The notes: generated from the letters alone by a model not told the origin. Counted from the first letter of the stretch, positions 14,659-22,422 are shown. The stretch is 25,575 nucleotides of DNA from Treponema sp. UBA4307 (GCA_002394685.1 DGUP01000074.1:1-25575), one strand, 5' to 3'. A program made the numbers and translations.

Positions 14659-15495
14659 TTACATATCAAAATCTTTGCCCAGGTAGATTTCACGGGCTTT
14701 ATCGGATTTAAGAATATCATCCTTCTGGCCTTCTACAATAACCTGGCCGTTTGAAATGATAATGGCCCTGTTTGTGATTTCAAGAGTATCACGAACGTTA
14801 TGGTCGGTTATAAGAACTCCGATATCTCTTTTTGCAAGAAGTTTTATTATTTGTTTAATGTCAGCAACTGCAATCGGGTCGATTCCCGCAAAAGGTTCGT
14901 CTAGAAGTAGAAATTTCGGTTCAATTGCAAGAGATCTGGCAATTTCCGTACGGCGACGCTCTCCACCTGACAAAGTGTATGCCTGCTGTTTTCTAATACG
15001 GCCAATCTGAAATTCTTCTATTAATTCTTCAAGCTTCTGCTTTTTTTCATTCTTATTAAGATCTGAGCGGGTTTCCAGAATGGACCAGATATTTTCTTCA
15101 ACTGTAAGTTTTCTGAAAACAGATGGTTCCTGAGGCAGGTATGAAATACCAAGTCTTGCACGTTTATACATTGGAAGATTTGTAATCCTTTTTTCATTAA
15201 GAAAAACTTCACCTGCAGTAGGTTTATAGAATCCTACAATCATATAAAAGGTTGTGGTTTTGCCAGAACCATTTGGTCCTAAAAGCCCCAGCACTTCACC
15301 TGTCTTCATTTTGAAATCAATTCCCTGAACAACTTTTTTTCTTCCAAAACTTTTGTAAAGGGAAGAAATTCTCAGACTGTTGTGAGAGTCTCCGCTGTTA
15401 AAAAGAGAGGTCTTGTTATGTGCTTCAAATTCAACAGTGTTGTGGAATTTTGGAAAGTCTTTTGGTTTCTCTGAGTCCATATTGTTAATTTCCAT
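14659..15495 (-). CDS. lptB: Lipopolysaccharide export ABC transporter ATPase LptB
   Basis: Cytoplasmic ATPase that powers extraction of LPS or a related glycolipid from the inner membrane by LptFG. It is 278 residues. Walker A GPNGSGKT (73-80), Q-loop YLPQEPS (Q122), signature LSGGERRR (175-182), Walker B LLLDEPFAGIDP (E200), and switch TDHNV (H232) are all intact; LSGGERRR and DEPFAGIDP are typical of LptB. About 40 residues precede the family start (LRISSLYKSF), an unusual polar extension. The start overlaps lptA by 11 bases with AGGAG upstream; an in-frame ATG five codons later is the alternative. No lptF or lptG is in the window. Confidence 0.93.
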   Translation of the reverse strand: MEINNMDSEKPKDFPKFHNTVEFEAHNKTSLFNSGDSHNSLRISSLYKSFGRKKVVQGIDFKMKTGEVLGLLGPNGSGKTTTFYMIVGFYKPTAGEVFLNEKRITNLPMYKRARLGISYLPQEPSVFRKLTVEENIWSILETRSDLNKNEKKQKLEELIEEFQIGRIRKQQAYTLSGGERRRTEIARSLAIEPKFLLLDEPFAGIDPIAVADIKQIIKLLAKRDIGVLITDHNVRDTLEITNRAIIISNGQVIVEGQKDDILKSDKAREIYLGKDFDM

Positions 15496-16150
15496 CTGCC
15501 TTTTCTCCTGTGGATGATTCTGTTGAAACAGTTCCGCGAACTCTTCCGTCCAGAGTTATCTGCTGGGTTTCCAGATTTAAGGAAATCTGCTGGGCACGGA
15601 AAATGTCATTCCCCTGCTGAATATTAGGGTTGCCTGAAAGATCCAGCATCTGGCCCTCTTTGCGGTAAATTGCGTAAGATGCAACGCAGGTGTTGTTCTT
15701 CTGCTGAATGTTCACATCAATCTGCATTACTGCAATTTCACTTTCCTGATTATATTCGATTATTTCAGCCTGTGCCGTAACATCATTCTGCTCATCAATT
15801 AAAGTTACACTGTCCTGAAGATTTGCCCTTTTTGTTTCACGGTCATAGGTTAGCCGTCCGCAGGTAAAATCAAAAGATTCACTTTTGCCGCTCACATTTC
15901 CTGTGGCTGTAATAAAGCGGTAATTTTCACCGGTAATTTGTATCTGGTCAGCAGAAATTTCCATGCTTTCTGTGATTACTTTTGCATTACCAGTTAAAAT
16001 TGTAGTGTTATTTTTTGAGGATATAGAACCTGTCATTGAATCTGTGGAAAATTTAATATTTTCAGAAACTGTCTGGAAAGGTAGGAGCAGGAGCAATACT
16101 AGGGGGGCTTTTTTTAAAACAGATATAAACTTTGTAAAATTACTATTCAT
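15485..16150 (-). CDS. lptA: LptA/OstA-family periplasmic protein
   Basis: Predicted periplasmic bridge protein carrying LPS-type lipid toward the outer membrane. It is 221 residues. A signal peptide is visible: KK, then LVLLLLLPFQ, likely cut near residue 29 (TVS-EN). The mature part shows the repeating beta pattern of the OstA fold, with text such as KFSTDSMTGSISSKNNTTILTGNAKV, then ISADQIQITGEN and a LTYDRETKRANLQDSVTLIDEQNDVTAQ-type repeat. It is longer than E. coli LptA (185). It lies 15 bases after lptC and overlaps lptB, which supports the assignment more than sequence alone. LptA and the N-terminal domain of LptD share this fold; length favours LptA. Confidence 0.82.
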   Translation of the reverse strand: MNSNFTKFISVLKKAPLVLLLLLPFQTVSENIKFSTDSMTGSISSKNNTTILTGNAKVITESMEISADQIQITGENYRFITATGNVSGKSESFDFTCGRLTYDRETKRANLQDSVTLIDEQNDVTAQAEIIEYNQESEIAVMQIDVNIQQKNNTCVASYAIYRKEGQMLDLSGNPNIQQGNDIFRAQQISLNLETQQITLDGRVRGTVSTESSTGEKADGN

Positions 16151-16165
16151 ATTTCATCCTGCATT

Positions 16166-16762
16166 TTATTCCCCGGAGTTTTCTTCAGGGGCTTCTTCAT
16201 TATTAGAACCACTGTTCATTTCTCCGGTTACAGCTGAAGAAAAGGAGTAACTTTTTGAAATACCACTGGCACTAAATCCTTTGCCGGTAATGACCATATC
16301 ATCATGCTTAATATAAACATCGCTTTCACGGTTTGAAGTAAGCTGCTGATTTTTTCCATTCCAGCGCAGGGCATCTGTTTTTATTTCCAGATTATTTGAA
16401 TTACTGTTAATTTCAATGTCGTTAAGCAATGTGTATATTTCGTTTCTCTGGTCAATGCCCATAATCTGGCATGAACCTGTGGTATCAAGTTCATTGTTAT
16501 TGTCCCAGGTAAAAAAATCAGCGTTTTCTGCGTAAGAATTATCGTTTTTATACTGTTCTATCAAAGTAGAATTCAGCTGCATTTTCAAGTTCCCTTCTTC
16601 AATTTTGTAAAGGGTGGCCTGAGTAAAGGTTAATTCCGGATTTGCTTCATCGGGAGAAAATTCAGAATCATATTTGATTGAGCAGGAAGAAATGACACAA
16701 AGACAGAGGCTTGTTGCAAAGAGATGAATGATTTGTCTGTTAACTTTGTCTTTTTTCTTCAT
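16166..16762 (-). CDS. lptC: LptC-like lipoprotein
   Basis: Predicted inner-membrane-associated partner of the LptBFG transporter that passes lipid to LptA. It is 198 residues. The N-terminus has basic residues, a hydrophobic stretch and a lipobox ending at C27 (VISSC), so a lipoprotein is predicted in place of the single transmembrane anchor of E. coli LptC. The mature chain has LptC-like pieces (TLYKIEEGNLKMQLN, then LEIKTDALRWNGKNQQLTSN and MVITGKGFSAS, a pattern seen in LptC/YrbK proteins). The C-terminus is Ser/Asn/Glu-rich. It starts 9 bases after the pyrG stop. Confidence 0.75.
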   Translation of the reverse strand: MKKKDKVNRQIIHLFATSLCLCVISSCSIKYDSEFSPDEANPELTFTQATLYKIEEGNLKMQLNSTLIEQYKNDNSYAENADFFTWDNNNELDTTGSCQIMGIDQRNEIYTLLNDIEINSNSNNLEIKTDALRWNGKNQQLTSNRESDVYIKHDDMVITGKGFSASGISKSYSFSSAVTGEMNSGSNNEEAPEENSGE

Positions 16763-16771
16763 GCTGCTGCC

Positions 16772-18376
16772 TTAACTGTTTTTGTATTCCAGTGATGCCT
16801 TTATAAAAGCATTGAACAGTGGATGTGGATTTGAAGGCCGGCTTACAAATTCCGGGTGGTACTGAACTCCAATTCCCCATGGGTGATTTTTCCACTCGAA
16901 AGCTTCAGTCTGATCATCTGCTGTAGATTTTGCAGTGATTACAAGACCTTCTTCTTCCATTTCGCTGGTGTATCTTCTGTCAAAGGTATATTTTGAGCGG
17001 TGGCGCTCTTTAATTTGATTTGAATTGTAAATTGAATAGAGTTTTGTACCTTCAAGAACGTCAATGGAACTTGCTCCCAGTTTCATAACGGAAGCTGAAG
17101 GTGTAGTCTGTTCTTCCGGCAGACAGATTATTGCGTGGCTGCAGTTCTGAATAAATTCAGTAGAATCTGCATCTTCCCAGCCAATAAGATTTCTGGCAGT
17201 TTCAATAGGCATGAGCTGCATTCCCAGATCAATTCCCAAATATGGAATTTTATGGATTCTGGCATACTGAACTGTTTTAAGAAGACCTAAAAATCCTCTC
17301 TGACCATAATTTCCAGGAACTACAATTCCATCAACCCCTTCAAAGAATTCGTCAAAGTTTTCTGTTTTTTCCAGAGTCTCTGCATCAATTTTTTTGATAG
17401 TGATTTCGGCATTGTTTCCTGAAACTGCGGCATGGAAAAGGGATTCCTGAACAGATTTATAGCAGTCGTCCAGGTAATCTTTTTTTCCAACCATTGCAAC
17501 GGTTACCTGAGTTTGTGGATTGTTAAGTTTGTACAGAAAATCAGTCCACTGGCGGATTTCAGTTGTTCTGTTGCCCAGATTAAGTTTTTCAATCAGTTTG
17601 GCATCAACCCCTTCCTTGTGGAAAATAACCGGAAGTTCATAGATTGATTTTTCTACATCAGGGGAAATAAATACTGCATCAGAGCTGACATTACAGAATT
17701 TTGCAATTTTATTCTTCATGCCGTCTTCCACAGGAGCTTCGCAACGGCAAATAAGCATGTCAGGCTGAATTCCGGCGGTCTGAAGCTGCTTTACAGATGT
17801 TTGCGTTGGTTTAGATTTTAATTCACCACCGGTAATTACAGGAATCAAGGTAAGGTGAATGCTGATTGCGTTTCCTTTTCCCAGTTCACGGACCAGCTGG
17901 CGGCTTGCTTCAAGATAAGGAACTGCTTCAATATCACCAACAGTTCCACCGATTTCTACAATTACAACATCTGCACCGGTATTAGAACCCAGGTTACGGA
18001 TGCAGCGCTTGATTTCATCAGTAATATGAGGAATTACCTGAACTGTACGACCGTTATAGCGGCCGGCCCTTTCATTTCTGATAACGTTTTCGTAAACTTT
18101 TCCAATGGAAATACAGTTTGAATCAGTAATGTTTATGCTTGTAAAACGTGAAAAGTTACCTAAATCCAGATCTGTTTCAGCACCGTCTTCTGTAACGTAT
18201 ACTTCTCCGTGCTGATAAGGTGAGATATTTGCGGCATCAACATTGATATAAGGGTCGCATTTCATCATTGCAATTTTAAGTCCGCTGCATTCCAGAAGAC
18301 TGCCAATTGTGCTTGCAGCAACACCCTTTCCTAAACCTGAACAAACTCCGCTTGTTACCAGAATATATTTACTCAT
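16772..18376 (-). CDS. pyrG: CTP synthase lacking the glutaminase catalytic cysteine
   Basis: Makes CTP from UTP, ATP and a nitrogen source. It is 534 residues (E. coli 545). The synthetase half is intact: P-loop GLGKG (K17), NVDAANISPYQHGEV, ETDLDLG (67-73), EIGGTVGDIE (141-150) and GELKSKPTQTSVKQL. The glutaminase half (from about 295) keeps His507 and Glu509 in QYHPEF, but the nucleophile motif reads GIDLGMQ, Asp383 where Cys is expected (codon GAT, two changes from a Cys codon). The oxyanion loop is PGNYGQRG instead of PGGFGxRG, and the lid GGTMRLG is replaced by SASVMKLG. Glutamine use is therefore probably lost, leaving free ammonia as donor. First gene of the pyrG-lptCAB unit, divergent from the acyltransferase. 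An ordinary PyrG elsewhere in the genome cannot be excluded. Confidence 0.93.
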   Translation of the reverse strand: MSKYILVTSGVCSGLGKGVAASTIGSLLECSGLKIAMMKCDPYINVDAANISPYQHGEVYVTEDGAETDLDLGNFSRFTSINITDSNCISIGKVYENVIRNERAGRYNGRTVQVIPHITDEIKRCIRNLGSNTGADVVIVEIGGTVGDIEAVPYLEASRQLVRELGKGNAISIHLTLIPVITGGELKSKPTQTSVKQLQTAGIQPDMLICRCEAPVEDGMKNKIAKFCNVSSDAVFISPDVEKSIYELPVIFHKEGVDAKLIEKLNLGNRTTEIRQWTDFLYKLNNPQTQVTVAMVGKKDYLDDCYKSVQESLFHAAVSGNNAEITIKKIDAETLEKTENFDEFFEGVDGIVVPGNYGQRGFLGLLKTVQYARIHKIPYLGIDLGMQLMPIETARNLIGWEDADSTEFIQNCSHAIICLPEEQTTPSASVMKLGASSIDVLEGTKLYSIYNSNQIKERHRSKYTFDRRYTSEMEEEGLVITAKSTADDQTEAFEWKNHPWGIGVQYHPEFVSRPSNPHPLFNAFIKASLEYKNS

Positions 18377-18485
18377 AATCTCTAATTATCCCATTATGAG
18401 CTTATTTATTCAATGGATTTTAGGGAAGAATTTTTAAGGTTTTTTTTGTAAAAAATGATAGTTTTTATGACAATTTGATAGTCTT

Positions 18486-18512
18486 TTGCAACTTTTAAAT
18501 CTATGTTACACT
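18486..18512 (+). promoter_or_regulatory. Promoter for the plsC-patatin unit
   Basis: TTGCAA at 18486-18491, a 15-base spacer and TACACT at 18507-18512, with TG one base before it (extended -10). The spacer is short, but the extended element compensates. A start near 18519 would give a leader of about 20 bases. The remainder of the 162-base divergent spacer to pyrG holds AT-rich sequence with T runs and no further clear site. Confidence 0.5.
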
Positions 18513-18538
18513 CTAATTAAATAAGTTAGGTTATATAT

Positions 18539-19150
18539 ATGAAAATAGTTACTAAATTTGCAATGTTCTGCATTAGAAGCTGGGTAAGATTTATGTTCAA
18601 GCCTAAAGCTTATTTCGTTGATAAAAAAGTGCAGACTAATCACCTTAAAAAGCCTTGCGTAATTATCGCAAATCATACTTCAACAAAAGACGCTCTTTTT
18701 CTGATGACAGTTTTGAAAGGGAAAAAGAACGTTATTGTAGCAAAAGACTGGTATGAAAAAAAAGAATTCCACTGGATTCTGGCAGGAGAAGGGACTATTC
18801 CTTGTGACAGATTTAATCTTGATACAGAATGGATTCAGCTGGCCAGAAAAAATCTTGAAGCTGGAAAATCTGTTATTATCTTCCCTGAAGGAAAAACACG
18901 CCAGGACGGGGAGTTAAATGAATTCAAATCAGGATTTGCATTCCTTGCACGCTATACCGGCTGCCCGGTAGTTTCAATCGGAATTGACGGCATTTACAAA
19001 TTCTCTCACAGAACCAGATACATCGTTGATGTTCCGGAACAGGTTGTTCGTACAAAGGGTGTTCCATCATCAAAAGATTTAGCTGATAAGAGCGAATATT
19101 TCCGTCTTAAGTGTAAGGCTCTTAAACAAAAAGTATTGGAGATGAAATGA
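18539..19150 (+). CDS. 1-acylglycerol-3-phosphate O-acyltransferase family protein (PlsC-like)
   Basis: Predicted membrane-associated acyltransferase, likely adding the second acyl chain to lysophosphatidic acid in phospholipid synthesis. It is 203 residues. Block I is NHTSTKD (H46-x4-D51), block II GTIPCDR (85-91), block III FPEGKTR (115-121) and block IV in CPVVSIGIDG. The N-terminus is hydrophobic/basic, an amphipathic membrane anchor. The ribosome binding site is weak (TTAGG). The stop overlaps the following patatin gene by 4 bases (ATGA). Related acyltransferases act on other glycerol or ornithine lipids, so substrate is not certain; no gene symbol is given for that reason. Confidence 0.88.
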   Translation: MKIVTKFAMFCIRSWVRFMFKPKAYFVDKKVQTNHLKKPCVIIANHTSTKDALFLMTVLKGKKNVIVAKDWYEKKEFHWILAGEGTIPCDRFNLDTEWIQLARKNLEAGKSVIIFPEGKTRQDGELNEFKSGFAFLARYTGCPVVSIGIDGIYKFSHRTRYIVDVPEQVVRTKGVPSSKDLADKSEYFRLKCKALKQKVLEMK

Positions 19151-19992
19151 AAGTAGGACTTGTATTAGAAGGCGGTTCAAGAAAGTGTATGTTTACTGCG
19201 GGGGTCACCGATTATTTTATTGACGAAGGAATTACATTTCCATATGTCTGCGGTGTTTCCGGCGGTGCTCATGGTGCCATAAACTTTGTTTCAAAACAGC
19301 GTGGCAGATTAAGATATGTTCTTACACCAAGCAGACTGCGTTCCGGTCACAAGGCCCATGTGATTTTAGATGGTATTCAGGCAGAATATGAAAATATGTG
19401 CGGGGAATCCTTTTATGGAGGATATCCTTTTGATTTCAAGAAACTTTTCGAGTCAAAAACAGATTTTGAATTTGGCTTAACCTGTGCTGAAACCGGCAAA
19501 ATCGTTTATCTTAATGAACGTAAAAGCGAAAAGCGTCTGATGAAGCTTATGCACGGAACTTGTGCCCTGCCAATGCTTTTTCCTCTTGTGGAAATTGATG
19601 GTAAACATTATGCAGATGGTTGTGTCAGTAATTCTGTTCCTTTTGACAGACCTTTTGAAAAGGGATGTGATAAGGTGATTGTAATTTCTACAAAATCTCC
19701 TGACGACAAGCCTTCTGATTTTAGAAAAGAAAGAGCAATTCTGGCTCCACGGTTTGAGCGTCGTTTTCCGGAACTCTTTGATGCATTAATGAACCGCTAT
19801 GATGAATATTTCCATCAGATGGAAGAAATGCAGAAACTGGTTGATCAGGGCAAGGTATATGTTCTTAAACCAGAAGAAGATCTTTGCTGGGTATTTGCTA
19901 CAAGTCAGGAAAAACTGGATGAATCCTACATTCACGGTTACAAAACTGCTGTAAAGTACCGGAAAGAAATCATGGATTTTATAAAAGACTAA
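19147..19992 (+). CDS. Patatin-like phospholipase family protein
   Basis: Predicted lipid acyl hydrolase. It is 281 residues. The glycine-rich oxyanion segment is LEGGSRK (7-13), the nucleophile elbow GVSGG (S38), and the catalytic Asp of the DG motif is in YADGCVSNSVPF (D157), so the Ser-Asp dyad is complete. The segment after GGS is Arg-Lys where many patatins have Arg-Gly. The arrangement resembles the bacterial YjjU/RssA-type patatins. No signal peptide, so probably cytoplasmic or on the inner face of the membrane. Translationally coupled to the upstream acyltransferase, which suggests a deacylation/reacylation pair for phospholipid turnover (inference). Confidence 0.88.
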   Translation: MKVGLVLEGGSRKCMFTAGVTDYFIDEGITFPYVCGVSGGAHGAINFVSKQRGRLRYVLTPSRLRSGHKAHVILDGIQAEYENMCGESFYGGYPFDFKKLFESKTDFEFGLTCAETGKIVYLNERKSEKRLMKLMHGTCALPMLFPLVEIDGKHYADGCVSNSVPFDRPFEKGCDKVIVISTKSPDDKPSDFRKERAILAPRFERRFPELFDALMNRYDEYFHQMEEMQKLVDQGKVYVLKPEEDLCWVFATSQEKLDESYIHGYKTAVKYRKEIMDFIKD

Positions 19993-20000
19993 TAAAAAGA

Positions 20001-20041
20001 AAAGGGATTTTTTCGGCCTGAATGACTGGAAAAATCCCTTT
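20001..20041. terminator. Bidirectional terminator between patatin gene and cyclase
   Basis: A perfect 12-bp stem (20001-20012 with 20030-20041) with a 17-base loop, 8 bases after the patatin stop. T-rich sequence follows on both strands (TTATTATTT on plus, CTTTTTATT on minus), so it can end both convergent transcripts. Confidence 0.8.
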
Positions 20042-20047
20042 ATTATT

Positions 20048-20143
20048 TAGCCCGAATGTCGAGTTTTAAAAAACTTAATATTTTACGACTGGGAGTCGTT
20101 TTTTGATAAATACAATGATTTTCAAAACTCTACATTCGGGCTA
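20048..20143. repeat. 96-base inverted repeat with nested terminator hairpin (possible MITE)
   Basis: Arms 20048-20067 and 20124-20143 are complementary over 20 bases with one mismatch; each outer end is TA, followed inward by GCCCGAATGT-type sequence. The interior holds a small hairpin (ACGACT-GGG-AGTCGT, 20085-20099) followed by T5, a further terminator on the plus strand. TA at both ends would fit a miniature element moved by an IS630/mariner-type transposase; alternatively it is a large convergent terminator. No protein is encoded. Confidence 0.55.
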
Positions 20144-20165
20144 TTTAATTAATCTAAGCGCCTGA

Positions 20166-22277
20166 TTACAGGAAGTAAGTGGTCATCATACCTTTGCCCT
20201 TAACATCAACTACTGCACTCTGACTGTACTGAATTTGAGGAGTCTGTTCTTTTGTAAACTGACTTACGTGAATTCTCATAGGAGTTCCAGTACTTTCCAT
20301 ACGGCTTGCAAGGTTTACAGTATCTCCCCAGATGTCATAAATAAATTTTGTTTTACCAATAACACCTGCAACAAGAGGTCCTGAATTAATTCCCAGTCTT
20401 ATTAAGAGTTTAACTGGTGAACTTTCGTTGAAGGTATGAACATCCTGCAAAAGACCATTTGCAAATTTAAGCATCTGCATTGCGCCATTATTATTTTTGT
20501 CCGGAGTAAGGCCTGAAGCTGCCATGTAGGCATCTCCAATTGTTTTGATTTTTTCAATGCCTTCACGCTGAGCCCGTTCGTCAAACATAGAGAACATTTT
20601 GTTCAGCATAGTTACAACTTCTTCCGCAGTCATTTCTCCACTGATTTTTGTAAATCCTACAATGTCTGTAAAAAGAACTGTTACGTTTGGATATTCTTTA
20701 GCAAGGGTCCGGTCCGGATGTTCAGTAAGTTCTTTTGCGATTTCCTTTGGAAGAATATTCAGAAGGAGACTTTCTGAGCGGTTCTTTTCTGTTTCAAGTT
20801 CCTTTGTTCTTTCCTTAACAGTATTTTCCAGTTTTTTGTTTTCTTCTTCTACACGAATAAGCTTTCCTTCAAGGAGCATGATTGTAGTGGATATGAAGAA
20901 AAATATGATAAGAACTCCCAGGAAAACATTAAATGCAACATTGGTAAGTGGTTTTAATACGCTTGTATATGTGAACTTAATCTTTTGTGCAAGAGGCTGA
21001 TAGCTGTGTGGAGTGTACATAATACAGCCGAAGCCCAGAGTTTTTAATGGAGTGATTTCATAGAAATCCTCACCATGAATATTTTCTTTATCTTCGCTGT
21101 GAGGTTTGTTTACGTTAAGTTTACCGTCAGTAAGTGCAAAGGTTCCGTTCCATGGACCTGGATCAACTGAACAGTTTTCTGGTACTGGAATAGAGAAATT
21201 CCATTCAGTGATTACGGTACTTCTCATGTTGTTGTAGATAACCCCGTCATACTGGGCACCTGTTCTTAACGGATCCCCTTCATCAACCCAGTGCTTTTCT
21301 GCATTTCTTACAAAAGTAATGCATACAGATTTTGAAGGATCATTATCTGTATAAGGCATGTCGATAATAATTGTTTTTTCAGGAAGTGAAATACCTTTAA
21401 TTGAAACGATGATAAGAACTGCAAGAATTCCTGCAAGGCTGATTGAAATAGTCTGCCATAAATGATTTCTGAAAACTCTTTTCTTTGTAACTGAAATGGT
21501 TTTAGCAGCCTTGTATCCTGGATTCAGGATTTTCTCTTCATTTTCGTGAGCATAGAATTCCAGCTCCATTAATTTAATTGAAGAGTAGAAAAGATGGAGG
21601 GCACCAATTCCTAAAGAAAGGTTAATCAATGAGTAACCGTAGAAAATGAGAATCAGAGCAACACCTGTTAAAGGAATCAAAAAGTATACAAGGAGTGAAA
21701 TGAAAACATTTTTTGAAAGCTTCTTTCTGTTCTGAAGAAGCATTGTAATTGAAATAAGTCCAGGCATTAATCCCAGCCCAATGCTTATTGGGTACAAGGT
21801 ACTTCTGTGGTAAATATTGTTTTCATCAAAATAATAGAAGAGATTTGTTGATTGGCTGATTATTGTAAGGATAATTCCAAGAATACATAAAAAATGTACT
21901 ATAAATAATTGTAGAGGAATGCCTTTTTTTCTGGATTCTTTAGGGAAGAAAGTGATTGAAAAACTCAGCCGTTCCTGCATTATGAATTCACATACATAGA
22001 AACAGATAAAGAAAGAGGCTGAGAAATTGCAAAGGAATACAAGGAAATTGCTGATGCGAACCATGTACCAGCCCAGATTGCTTGTATCTCCGCGGAAAAT
22101 GTAGGCTAATGCATCAAAGAGCAGGAGAAATGCTGTAAAAAATTCTACATAAATTAAGGTTCGTCTGCCATTGTTTTTTAGTTTATGGCCTGACCACAAA
22201 AAAATACCTGCCTGAAAGCAGAAAAAAGATAATGTCAGTAAGGCTGCAATGTTAATAATTCTGGTTATGTCTGTCAT
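20166..22277 (-). CDS. Membrane class III adenylate cyclase with extracytoplasmic CBM2-like domain
   Basis: Predicted to make cAMP from ATP in response to an external cue. It is 703 residues. About seven hydrophobic helices occupy 5-232, another lies at 273-294, then an extracytoplasmic domain (about 295-446), a helix at 447-469, a coiled-coil linker (472-505) and the cyclase domain (530-703). Metal-binding Asp538 (LFTDIVGF) and Asp582 (TIGDAYM) are present, with Lys578 and Asp648 (ATP-selecting pair) and Asn655/Arg659 (GDTVNLASRM), so it is predicted active and ATP-specific. The extracytoplasmic part contains QYDGVIYNN, TEWNFSIPVP, PWNGTFALTDG and LGFGCIMY, a pattern resembling family 2 carbohydrate-binding modules. 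ATG 22277 follows AGGA. No cAMP receptor gene is nearby. Confidence 0.9.
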   Translation of the reverse strand: MTDITRIINIAALLTLSFFCFQAGIFLWSGHKLKNNGRRTLIYVEFFTAFLLLFDALAYIFRGDTSNLGWYMVRISNFLVFLCNFSASFFICFYVCEFIMQERLSFSITFFPKESRKKGIPLQLFIVHFLCILGIILTIISQSTNLFYYFDENNIYHRSTLYPISIGLGLMPGLISITMLLQNRKKLSKNVFISLLVYFLIPLTGVALILIFYGYSLINLSLGIGALHLFYSSIKLMELEFYAHENEEKILNPGYKAAKTISVTKKRVFRNHLWQTISISLAGILAVLIIVSIKGISLPEKTIIIDMPYTDNDPSKSVCITFVRNAEKHWVDEGDPLRTGAQYDGVIYNNMRSTVITEWNFSIPVPENCSVDPGPWNGTFALTDGKLNVNKPHSEDKENIHGEDFYEITPLKTLGFGCIMYTPHSYQPLAQKIKFTYTSVLKPLTNVAFNVFLGVLIIFFFISTTIMLLEGKLIRVEEENKKLENTVKERTKELETEKNRSESLLLNILPKEIAKELTEHPDRTLAKEYPNVTVLFTDIVGFTKISGEMTAEEVVTMLNKMFSMFDERAQREGIEKIKTIGDAYMAASGLTPDKNNNGAMQMLKFANGLLQDVHTFNESSPVKLLIRLGINSGPLVAGVIGKTKFIYDIWGDTVNLASRMESTGTPMRIHVSQFTKEQTPQIQYSQSAVVDVKGKGMMTTYFL

Positions 22278-22308
22278 TACTATATGTTCCTGATTAAGAT
22301 TTCCTTCT

Positions 22309-22317
22309 ATTATATCA
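22309..22317 (-). promoter_or_regulatory. Extended -10 promoter for the adenylate cyclase
   Basis: On the minus strand TG, one base, then a perfect TATAAT (complement of 22309-22314, TG at 22316-22317). The -35 region is T-rich and weak (TTTTAG at 17 bases). The predicted leader is about 25 bases. Confidence 0.55.
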
Positions 22318-22347
22318 GTAAAAATATAAAACTAAAAGAAAAATATG

Positions 22348-22382
22348 TTCTCCTGTTCCCTGCTGAGCCAGGAAGCAGAGAA
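22348..22382. repeat. Interrupted inverted repeat between divergent promoters
   Basis: TTCTC 22348-22352 and TTCC 22356-22359 pair with GGAA 22371-22374 and GAGAA 22378-22382, with a 3x3 internal loop and an 11-base loop. It lies upstream of both the cyclase and carA promoters, so it could be an operator; it may also be chance. Confidence 0.25.
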
Positions 22383-22422
22383 TAGATGGCATTTTAGGCC
22401 ACTTCCCATAAGTAGTTAAAAG

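Noticed and set aside
17230..17260. Cys to Asp change in PyrG as a frameshift or sequencing artefact
   Set aside because: The frame is intact on both sides, flanking residues match the family, and the change from a Cys codon to GAT needs two base changes.
20048..20143. Integron attC recombination site
   Set aside because: Size and long imperfect stem fit, and treponemal integrons are known, but the ends read GCCCGAA/TTCGGGC and lack the RYYYAAC/GTTRRRY core. No cassette array is nearby.
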